DNA of 64,000 bases. Source: Phellopilus nigrolimitatus. Lineage: Eukaryota > Basidiomycota > Agaricomycetes > Hymenochaetales > Hymenochaetaceae. Under the pieces are notes generated by a model that searched no databases, had not been told where the DNA came from, and saw nothing but the letters and a program-made list of their open reading frames with translations. Location of the stretch: the NCBI GenBank assembly GCA_021029095.1, contig JAJOHG010000047.1, positions 1 to 64,000 of the forward strand, read 5' to 3'. Shown here one piece after another: positions 32,885 through 41,920 of the stretch. The translations under genes were made by a program, and so were the position numbers. Numbering within the stretch: position 1 is the stretch's first letter; every line of letters starts with the position of its first letter.

Positions 32885-34921
32885 GGCGCCGCCCCAGACG
32901 CGAATCACCGACGTCGCTTCGGGCGTTGGCTGTTACTATGGCTGCGACGGTGCGTCGACGCGCACAGCGCGCGTGGTAGTACTGTCTTCGCAAGCGCGTG
33001 TCCGCCGAACCGGCTGAGGCAGCGTTGTCGATAGAATTGGTTCCAGCATCAGCGTCGTGTGCGAGTGGCTGGGGGAGGCAGCCGCGGCCTCGGCCATAGC
33101 GGCGAAGTTTGGCGAAGCTGGCGACGGCACGGCGTGCATGTTGTACAGTAGCCCGGAGTAATGTGAGCTCGCAGGTGCGGGAAGACGCGGATGCACCATA
33201 GTATAGGCCGCTTTGGCTTGGTCTGTCTGAGGCGGCTGCGACGATCTGCCGTTCGTCTTGGCGTTTGCGGAAGCAGGTAGTGGATTCAGAGCGCTCGGCG
33301 GCGGCCATCATCTTTCCCGAGCAATGACATCTGGGAGCTTGCGAAATGACCATGCCCGTATACACGCTCGCGCTCAAGCTTCTTAAGTGCGAGAAAGTGC
33401 ATTGAAATGAGCGAGTAAAAGCCGCCCGTTGGATCTGCGAACTCGCTCTGCATGTCGACGAAGCGAGAAACGCGAGCTCGACGTAACTGGTGTGGGGTGC
33501 GTCGAGGTAGCCGGGTGAGAACAACTTGTGCCGGTAGAAGTCAAATCCAGAGAAATGACGGCTCTTCGAAGGCGTCGCAGCCGGTGTATCGCACACTCGG
33601 TCGGAGCCCGAGCCAGCGGAAAGCGCGCTGTCATAACACGCGAGGGACGCATTAGAAAGCCCGCCGCTGCCATTGCGCCTCCCAGGCTGAACAGCGCGTG
33701 CAAATACGCCGCTCTTGAGGACGTCAACAAGTTTGTGCTCGATCTCATCCTCGGAGCCGAACCGAAACCGGACATGCCTCGGATAACCTGGCGGTCGAGC
33801 TCGTCTGCGCGCAAAGGCTTGCTATGGAGCATGTGCGCGTCTATCCGTGCCCGCGGATCATCCACGGACACGAGAGGATTTCAGCGAGGGCGCGCGCGGA
33901 TGGGATGACGACGAGCATGCGTATGAGCAGGTGCTTGCATTCTATCAGGAAATGAAAGACAAATTAGCTAAGATAACAATTTCTTCTTTGGTGGATCGTA
34001 CCTGCGCTGAGCCAGTCTGGACAATCGACGAGGCCGCATTCAATTTCCGCATGGAGCGCGGGTATGCTCAGGTTGTCGAAGGGCAGTTTGCCACAAACAA
34101 GCACGTAGAGCGTGACACCGAAGCTCCGGAAGTCGACCTGGGGCTCGGTGACGACATTGAGCAGCTCGGGGGCAGCGAAACATAGAGATCTGAAGAAGGT
34201 GGAGAGATGGGTGTTGAGGTTGGAAAGAACAAAGTCGACGATCTTGCTGTTGCCCAGAGATGAGGATGTTCTCGATCTTGAAGTCGCGGTGGACGACGTT
34301 GTTGCAGTGACAATAGCCGAGTGCAGTGCCGATTCGGCGGGAGAACTTGCGGGCAACGCGCTCGTGAAGACGGCCGTGGCTGATGATGTAGTCAAGAACC
34401 TGCCCGCCGTTGATGTACTCGAACACCATGTAGTAGTGTTTCGTGTGCGCAATGAGTTCCAGCATGCCACATATGGGCGGTGTAGCAGCATCGACAGCGC
34501 CGCCTCCCGTATCGTGCGGGTCTCCTTCGTTGCCTCCTTCGATGCTTGTTTCGCCGCCGCCTCTGCTGTAGGAACGACGCCATTCATCCCTGTGCTTGCG
34601 ATGTTGGCTCGCGGGAGGATCTTGATCGCGAGCTGTGCGCGCAGCGGGCGGAATCGTCTATAAAAACGTCAGTGTACCGATCAAACTGCTGACGCTGAAG
34701 CTGCTGCGCACCTTCTCGCCGGTGGGATTGTGATACGTCAGTTTGACTTTGTCCAAGCTTCCCGCGCCGAGCGTCTTTCCGAGCGTGTAGTCTCCCAGCA
34801 CGAAACTCGAACTGTGCGACTTCTCAGTACGGATGCTCGTGCTCGATTCGAGTGGCGCCTGCGCCCCTCCATAAGCACCGCCGGCAGGGACGTACTGCTG
34901 GGGCGCCACCGGCATTGACAT
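32885..34921 (-). pseudogene. KIN1/MARK-type protein kinase with damaged active-site motifs
   Basis: Begins MSMPVAPQQYVPAGGAYGG at 34921 and continues GDYTLGKTLGAGSLDKVKL (Gly loop), [12 protein letters not shown] (VAIK Lys kept), [31 protein letters not shown] (HRD kept), then [15 protein letters not shown] and CFAAPELL. A late piece reads DPRARIDAHMLHSKPL with LRADELDRQVIRGMSGFG. KIN1 kinases act in polarity and exocytosis in fungi. Here the DFG motif is DFV, FCGSLYF is FFRSLCF, and VDVWSFG is VDFRSFG. There are frame changes (for example near 34245 and 33790), and the C-terminal KA1 domain is missing. The 3' side abuts NUP192 sequence within about 35 bp. Confidence 0.8.
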
Positions 34922-34959
34922 TGGACGTGGCCGTGCGCCATTGACAGATAGCTGGCGCG

Positions 34960-35200
34960 CGGTAGGGAGTGCACGCGTTCGAGGCGCTGAAGCGGTCGTT
35001 TAGCATCGCGCTCGCGTTCAGACGTTTTCCATACGTACATAGATCCTTGTTTTATCTAATCCTCTCTCTCGAACTCTTCCAAACGCGTGGGCTGGCCCGC
35101 GCAAGACGGTCTCGATCGGCCCACACGACGGCGTCAAGTTGCTGCAGTTGCAGTTGCTGCTGCTGCTGCTGCTGCTGCATAATTCTCGCGCTCTAGACGG
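34960..35200. repeat. Dispersed 5' gene module, copy 3 (leader and CAG tract upstream of the kinase)
   Basis: On the minus strand a start at 35180 gives a run of 8 Gln and then LQLQQLDAVVWADRD, ending at a stop. The leader atcgcgctcgcgttcagacgttttc is shared with 12541-12570 and 1905-1925. Here it precedes the KIN1 relic and not an ECL1 exon, so the same 5' module fronts two unrelated genes. Confidence 0.6.
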
Positions 35201-35204
35201 ATCA

Positions 35205-35282
35205 GAAGGCGGGAAGATGGGCGAAAGGATTGTAGAGGTTGGAAAGACCAAAGTTGATGATGTTGAGTAGTCGAGTGCGGAC
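35205..35282 (-). pseudogene. Second kinase relic, activation-loop piece (left of hAT)
   Basis: The minus strand reads LNIINFGLSNLYNPFAHL, equivalent to the KIN1 activation segment (KIIDFGLSNLY...). It resembles 34195-34250 at nucleotide level (gaggttggaaaga, caaagt). The remainder of this relic lies on the other side of the hAT element. Confidence 0.55.
35275..35282 (+). repeat. hAT target-site duplication, left
   Basis: gtgcggac immediately before the left TIR. The right copy is ctgcggac (7 of 8 match). Confidence 0.8.
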
Positions 35283-35299
35283 TAAGGACTAGCATGGTA
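35283..35299 (+). repeat. hAT terminal inverted repeat, left
   Basis: taaggactagcatggta, which pairs with 39243-39259 (16 of 17). Confidence 0.9.
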
Positions 35300-35439
35300 T
35301 CCATCCGCGTAAATCCGTATCTGCACTGCAGATGGAGTTATCCGCGGATGACTATCTGCGGATGCGCAGATCATCCACGGATGGTAACAGTTAGCTTACA
35401 AATCAACCGGGTATTCGATCAACTCCGTTAGTGCACGGT

Positions 35440-35840
35440 GAGCGCATCTGCATGTCTGTCATTTCTTGCTCTTTCTTACTCTTCGAATCCGCAAGTCAGG
35501 CAGGACACGATTGTCAGCGCCGTCACGCATCTTGCAAGGAATGCGCAAGGCAAGAAGGCCGAGGATAAGAAGGAGGACAGCCAGCGTGAAGGACAGCACG
35601 AAGCTCGTAGCGGAGGCTCAGCACGGGCTCATTGCGCAGGTGCTCAAGGATGTGTTTTTCTTGTCGCGGCCGGGCTAGTGCAGACACAGGTGCTGCTGCG
35701 GTAGCGAGCGCCGTCGCAAGCACAGCAGGTACAGGCGCTGCGGCAACGGCAGCGACGACTGCGCCATCAGAGACGGAGGTCGTTGTTACGAGTGGAAGTA
35801 TGGGGTCAAACAATGCGGCGATGACACTGTCGTAAATGAG
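35440..35840. other. GC-rich block inside the hAT element
   Basis: Between the left sub-terminal repeats and the transposase stop lies about 400 bp that is clearly GC-richer than the rest of the element. Frames are open on both strands (plus TASVKDSTKLVAEAQHGLIA; minus Ala/Val-rich). No family was recognised. It could be captured host DNA or simply the element's 3' untranslated region. Confidence 0.4.
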
Positions 35841-35927
35841 AATTCGTGCTATATTGACATACTGCACCGTTCGACTGTCATTATTGTGGTCTAAAACATA
35901 GAAATAAATGCATTGCTATCTTATCCT

Positions 35928-38900
35928 TCAAAGCGACTTCTGCAAAGTTTTGTTCTCCAGTATACGAATAGCATCATCTACAGTAGGAAATAACGGTGTT
36001 CCATCCCAAGAACCGACTGCCATTCGAGCCTTGAATGTTTGCGAGGACATGTTGTGCTGCATGAAGTTGATTTCGCGGCGACCCTTTGAGAATGCTCGTT
36101 CTGCGTCTACAGATGATGCTTATATTGTCTAGTTAGTACTGTGTACAAAATATTATAATCATAAAGAACTCACCGGGTGCAGAACAATAATCCGAACCCA
36201 TTCGAGAAACACTTGGGGAGTGCTGCTCGTGCAGATGCCAGTACATCATCAAACCGCCGACAGATGCAACGTACTTTGCCGGCACCGGAGGATCGTCAAG
36301 GTAAGAATAAATCGTGTCTGGGTCTGCTTCGTTCTCAGCAGATTCGGTCGGGTCCATCCACCGAGAGCTGCGCTGAAAGTGAGTGTTAGAATGTTGATGT
36401 GCTGTCGGACTGGCTCGAATGGTGATGCAAGCGACTGTATGACTCAGAGCGATGGTCGTCTACCCGTGAGACAGCCAACAGCTCATCGTCATCACCGTGC
36501 CAGGGCCCAGTTGTATCTTCGAGATACTATCACAAGGCAATAGGGAAGCAATCTTACCGGGTTGCAACTTGAAGATGGTGTAGGTTGTACGTGCTGCGTT
36601 CGGAAACTCTTGTACGACTCTTCCCACCGTGCAATGACAAGATTTCGTATTTCATGTATTTCCTCAAAGGAGAAACCATGCTTGATGAACCAGGCCAATT
36701 TTTTATCGGGTGACATGACTAGCAAAGCAAATGTAAAACAGACAATAATAAGAAACGAGAAAACGTACCAATGGCGACACGATAGACTTCACATTCATCG
36801 GCAAGAGCAGAGTATTTCTCACAAACGAGTTCGCCGGCATGCGCTGCAATACGAACAATTTCAGGCACGTCTTCTGCTGCACATACTTTCTTGAGTGCGT
36901 TGTGGACATTGGTTAGCATTGGGATAGTGTCCGCAATAAGCGGAACCTCTGCCTTCGAGAACAGTTTTGTCGGCCCATCAAATATCTAAAATAAATGATC
37001 AGTAATACATTTTCGAAGGCAAAAAAAAAAAAAAACTTACCGCAAGAACATCACAAAGATGCTGAGCAATAAACCATTGTCTATCATTCAGCCGGAAGGA
37101 CTGAAGCTTGTTTGCTGCAGTTCCGGTTAGCTGCTCGATAACTGTCCTAAAAAAGAAGTGAGCTTCAATGCATGCAAACTCGGAGTTCCAGCGTGTCGAA
37201 ACACGCCGATCAAGAGCACGCTTGTGGCCGCTGAACTCGCGGTTTGCGTCAACAAGATTGTCAAACTTTTCTTTCAGTGTTGCGGAGTCATGTACTTTCT
37301 TAGCTAGACCAGCAACCTATGAAATTGTTATTACAGAGTTAAATACAGTAAAACTAAATGGCCACATACCTTCGGAAGTACAGCTTGGGCAGTTTTCTCC
37401 TCACCCGAAGAAACTATGACTCCTCGCTTTTCCATGTTAGCCTTGGCGCGATCACGTATATTACTGACTATATAGGTGTCATGTGTGTCCTGGCCATTAT
37501 CCTCGCCCTCCTCATCATCACGGTTGATTTCGGCAAGTTCCTCTTCTTCGGCAGTAAGCTGATCTCCGTGATCAATAACGATTTCAGATGTTGACGATTG
37601 AGATCCACTACGAGACTGGCCAGTGCCTGGTCCAATTTTGACTGCTCTTTTTGATCTTGGAGGCTTGGAGAACAGCGAGAGAACAGCCTGTAAAATAGTT
37701 TAATTTTATAATATTATAATAAAAATAATTTTAATACCTTTGCAATCAGATTGAGGATATGAGCGAAGCACCGAAGACGAGATTTCATGCCGCGGAAAGA
37801 CGGAATTAGAGCAGCCGTCTCAGAAGCCGTTGTATTGCAGTTTCCGGCATTGTCCATGCAGAGTAGATGAAGCTAGTAAGACAAATGAGCACTTGCCAGC
37901 GAGAGCAGCGTTTGTCTGATGGATTCCGTTTGACTGAATAACTCACCAGTTTCTCGAGACCAAATCGTTTGAGACACGTGACAAGCACAGAAGAAAGATA
38001 CTTGCCAGTGTGGTTTTGCGTGAGCCTGCATTACAGAATGTTTGTATTACTATAATTACGAAGGGATAACCCTTACCTTATAAACTCCAAAATAGCACGA
38101 TAGATTTTCCCTGAATCATACCACACAACTACGACACCTAAATACGATGCCACAATTGGGGCAGTCCAGCCGTCAATGACAAGATGGATGTTACGGTCCC
38201 GAAGCTATTAATTTAAATTATATTTGAATTACTATACATTAGGGATAAGAAAAGACGTACCCGAAAATAGTTTCTCACATTCTTCGAAAGTTCAAGGTAA
38301 AGATCGTTTATGTCACGAGAAGTTGTGCTCGGAGATGGAACAATAGTTCCGGGCCGGAGCATTTCGACTTCCATTAGGTAGTGCTTGTCTGACAAAGCAT
38401 GGAATGGTCGGTTATCCGAAGCACTTCGAAGGGCAATCAATGCACGATGGGCAGCATGTGAGTAACGTGGAGCTACCACTCGCGGTGTCTCCCTTGTAGG
38501 AAATAAACCCCGGTCCGAGTCGCATTTGAATGCACCATTAAGTAAATTTGTTGTCCCATATTTAGTGTTCATACGTTCTCGCTCGTGGGGTACGTGCTTT
38601 GGGTGTCCATGGATACAAAAGAATTTGAAGAAGATCTTCTTCTTCCCATTGAGATCGACACGTTTCACAGCAATGTCGTAATGATCATAGGCTTTCGAAG
38701 ACCATCTAGCCCGGCCGGCAGCTAATGAAAAAGAGCTGAAGGCTCATTCACACATATCAATTCACTGTTTTGCGTACCAATGATAGTTTCATCATCCAAA
38801 TCCCACACTTCTTCATCTGTCTTGTCATACACAGTGACATTGCTTTTCCTTTTCCTGTGCTTCTGTGGGGAGACGTGTACGGCAGGTATGTCAATCAAGG

Positions 38901-39033
38901 TTTGAGAAGACGAAGCGCTCAGCGGCTGCGCTGGTGATCCGAAGGTTAAGGGTGTCGGAGTGACTCTAGCATAGTTAAAATTGTATCGTTTTGCTGGTGT
39001 GAGCGGTGTTGGCGGGATTTGGCTTGAAGACAT
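35928..39033 (-). CDS. hAT transposase (multi-exon)
   Basis: Start MSSSQIPPTPLTP at 39033, stop TGA at 35928-35930. I could join 11 exons with short GT..AG introns and consistent phases, about 800 residues and no stop seen. In order: a Ser/Pro-rich N-terminus; a BED-finger-like region with CIHGHPKHVPHERE; LVIDGWTAPIVASYLGVVV (first catalytic Asp); LHLLCMDNAGNCNTTASETA (second Asp); RLRCFAHILNLIAKAVLS (the RCxxHxLNL hallmark); an acidic insert; VSTRWNSEF; and the C-terminal hAT dimerisation domain, MMYWHLHEQHSPSVSRM then SSVDAERAFSKGRREINF. The hallmark residues are all present, so the enzyme may be active. Cut-and-paste transposition in the nucleus is the expected role. Confidence 0.88.
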
Positions 39034-39242
39034 GAATTAGAAAGATATGCGGAGCAGCATATAGTTTATAGATTTAAACAAATGACAGAAAGTACTGAGC
39101 AGGACGACAAACAGCGTTGAGGTACAGTTAGCGGTGCGGCACGCAAAATTATCTGTGATATCCGTGTATCCGTGGGAAAGTATCCACAGATAGATTTTAT
39201 CCGTGGGAAGGCTTACCGTGGTACGGATGGCGGATGAAGCCT

Positions 39243-39259
39243 TACCATGCTAGTCCCTA
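39243..39259 (-). repeat. hAT terminal inverted repeat, right
   Basis: taccatgctagtcccta on the plus strand, the inverted partner of 35283-35299. Confidence 0.9.
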
Positions 39260-39267
39260 CTGCGGAC
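39260..39267 (+). repeat. hAT target-site duplication, right
   Basis: ctgcggac immediately after the right TIR. It differs from the left copy at the first base only. Confidence 0.8.
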
Positions 39268-39310
39268 GCGCTCGCGAAGACGGCCGCCACCGATAAGCCG
39301 ACAAGCCGAA
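39260..39310 (-). pseudogene. Second kinase relic, helix-E piece (right of hAT)
   Basis: cggacgcgctcgcgaagacgg resembles 34352-34375 of the KIN1 relic (minus-strand GGRLRERV, equivalent to HGRLHERV). Without the hAT insert this piece would join 35205-35282, skipping the HRD loop. The relic therefore carried a deletion of about 115 bp before or after insertion. Confidence 0.5.
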
Positions 39311-39595
39311 GCTTGAAGCGGGCAGCGGAGCAGAACGAAAGAAGAGCAGCCAGAGCGCTCAAGCACCGCTTGCTCCTTGCTCCCGACGTCCATGTCGACG
39401 TCGAGGTCGACGTCCAATTCATCGAGCACGCACTCGGAGCACGCTGACCGCGATTTCAGCACCCGTTCTAACGAGTCATCCGATCATCGATTCACCTAGT
39501 TCGCATTCCCTTGAGAGCTAAACGCTGATAAACGAGATGTCGTCCCTTCTCTTGCACATCCACGTCCTTCAGCGACGCCGCCGCTGTTCACCCTT

Positions 39596-41455
39596 ATGAC
39601 CACGGTTACGACTGCGGCACGCCCCCGCCCCGCCGACGAGGAGACCCCGCTCTTACGACCTGCTCACGACCAAAAGCCGAAGCCTGCCGAAGAGACCCCG
39701 CTCCCATGGGCGCAGTTCTCCATCGCCCTCTTCCTCCAGCTCGCCGAGCCCCTCTCCTCCCAGGTCATCTACCCGTTCGTGCCCCAGCTCATCCGTGAAA
39801 CTGGCATCACAAATGGAGACGAGACGAAGGTTGGGTACTATGTCGGCATGCTGGTACGTGCGCGCGTCCCGTCTACTCAATGTGTTCAAATGTGCTAACG
39901 TCGGACTTCCAGCAATCCATCTTCTTCGCGACTGAGGCGCTTACCGTGTTGCATTGGTCGCGTGCCAGCGATCGCATCGGCCGCAAGCCCGTCATCCTCA
40001 TCGGCTTGCTCTGTCTCTCCCTTAGCATGTACTGCTTCGGACTCTCCCGCACGTTCTGGGGCCTTGTCCTCTCCCGCTCGCTCAACGGCGCACTTAACGG
40101 CAATATCGGCGTCATCAAGAGCATGTTGGCCGAGATGTCCGACGAAACAAACCTCGCGCGCGCCTTCGCATATCAACCCATCCCCTGGAGCACGGGCTGT
40201 ACCGTCGGCCCGCTCATCGGAGGCGCGCTCTCGCGCCCGGCAGAACGCTTTCCCGGCCTGTTTGGGAACTCGGACTTTCTCAAAACGTACCCGTACTTCC
40301 TCCCTTGCGCTATCCCTGCGACGTTCTCCTTTCTCGCGTGGATCGTCACCTACATGTTTTTCAAGGAGGTTTGTTATTGTTTATATTTGTATATCGTTTT
40401 TTCAATTGACGCGCTTGCAGACGAACATCACAGGCTTCTCCTTCCGTGCCCTCCTCCCTCGCTGGCGCTCGCGGTCTCTTTCTGCAAACCCACTCAAGCT
40501 CGACCCGTCTTCTCCGTCTACACTCCCACCGCCGTCCCCACCCCTGCGCAGCCTGCTCACGCCGCCCGTCCTCCTCTCCATTAGCGCTTACGCGCTCCTC
40601 TCCCTCCTTGACATCGCGTACCGCGCGCTCCAGCCCGTCTTCTACTCCACTCCCCGCGCACTCGGCGGGCTCGGCCTCGAGCCGCACGCGATCGGCAACG
40701 CACTCGCCGTGCTCGGGCTCTCCAATGGCATCTTTCAGGCATTCTGCTTCTCGCGCATGATCAAGGCCTGGGGCGTGCGCAAGACGTACCTCGTCGGCAT
40801 CGCGAGTGCCGTGCCGGTCTTCGTCTGCTTCCCCGCCATGAGTGCGATCGTGCGCATGGAGGAGCGCGCGGCACTGCAGACGCGCGAGGAGCCCGCGCTG
40901 AGCGCGCCGCTGCTCGTTATGCTGGCGTTCCAGCTTGCGCTTACGCTCCTTCTGAGCACATGCTACGGCTGCTGCTTCATGTACATCACCGGTGCCGCCT
41001 CCGCGCCGCCCTCCCGCCCTCCCCCTCGGCCGCCCTTATTGTCCTCTTCATCGTCCGCGACGCTCGTCGCGTCCGCCATTCCCTCAAGAGCTTCTTCGAA
41101 ACAGCCGGCGAAGCCGGCGGGAGCGAAGAAGGGCGGGAAGAGCACGCTCGGCGCCGTCAACGGGCTCGCGCAGTGCACCGTGTCCGTGATGCGCTGCTTG
41201 GGGCCGTACGCCGCGAGCGCACTTTTCGCGCGGGGGCTCGCGTGGGAGTACGGCGGGAGCGGCGGCGACGATGAGGGGTGGGAGCTCGGGGGCGCGTGGA
41301 GGCGCGGGGCCGGCGCGCTGGTGTATGCGGTAATGGTCGCGCTGACGGGGATTACGCTCGCTTTGGGCACGAGCCTACCGGAGGGCGGCTGGGGAAGCGT
41401 AAGGGAGGAGGAGGATTATGCTGGCGTGCAGGATGGCGACGAGGAGAGGATGTGA
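39596..41455 (+). CDS. DHA1-like major facilitator superfamily transporter
   Basis: Three exons (39596-39853, 39913-40368, 40421-41455) give 582 residues with clean GT..AG introns and phase 0 joins. The N-terminus carries an acidic DEETPLL-type sorting-like stretch. Next come TM1 (SIALFLQLAEPLSSQVIYPF), the MFS loop 2-3 motif SDRIGRKPVILIG, and TM4-5 with LSRSLNGALNGNIGVIKSML and STGCTVGPLIGGALSRP. A Pro-rich central loop separates the two six-helix halves. This pattern fits the fungal YCR023C/ZIFL-like branch of the DHA1 drug:H+ antiporter family, in the plasma or vacuolar membrane. The substrate cannot be told. An unusual Pro/Ser/Lys-rich insert (ASAPPSRPPPRPP to AKKGGKSTLG) lies before TM11. 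The gene looks intact and is convergent with the NCS1 permease. Confidence 0.9.
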
Positions 41456-41920
41456 ATTTGTGCGTTCTTGTTTATCGTTATAGGCTTCCTCGCTTCTCGC
41501 TGTCGACTCGATACCAGCTCATCATCATTCCTCTCATTTCGCGCATAGCCAAAGAAATTATTACTTTATGAAGTATGTATATAGGTGTAGACTCGACTGG
41601 ACGCACAATATAAATTGATACTCTTGGCTTCACACCCATTGTGCGTTAAAGCTGAAGTGATCATATGTGGGAAAGCGACAGAAACAAGGTATAGTATTGC
41701 ATATCTATCGGTCATCGCAGATTCCTAATCATAGCGTACAACAGACATGCACCCGCCCTTGCATGTACGATACAATTAGATATCCAATATCCATATCCAA
41801 AACGTCCAACATATATACGGCCGTGGGTGTGTCCGCCCACCAGGCGCCCAGAGATTTCACGAAGTTAGAAAGACAATAAAAGCGAAAGGTTGAATTGACT
41901 GTGTGAGGACGAAGGATCAC
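41456..41920. other. Convergent intergenic region
   Basis: 465 bp between the 3' ends of the MFS and NCS1 genes. It is AT-rich with short frames only and presumably holds both 3' untranslated regions and poly(A) sites. Confidence 0.6.

Larger units (their letters stand above)
35283..39259 (-). mobile_element. hAT-family DNA transposon, structurally complete
   Basis: A 3,977-bp element bounded by 17-bp terminal inverted repeats: taaggactagcatggta at 35283-35299 and the reverse complement of tagggactagcatggta at 39243-39259, with one mismatch. It is flanked by an 8-bp duplication with one mismatch. Sub-terminal regions carry repeated atccgcggat / atccacggat / atccgtggga motifs (35330-35390 and 39150-39235), typical of transposase binding sites. 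A spliced hAT transposase occupies the minus strand. It interrupts a small kinase relic and ends about 330 bp upstream of the MFS transporter start. Confidence 0.92.

Noticed and set aside
1..35000. Repeat-induced point mutation as the sole cause of decay
   Set aside because: Many defects are single-base indels, truncations and G-to-T or other changes, not a consistent C-to-T signature. The near-identical satellite copies also argue against active RIP.
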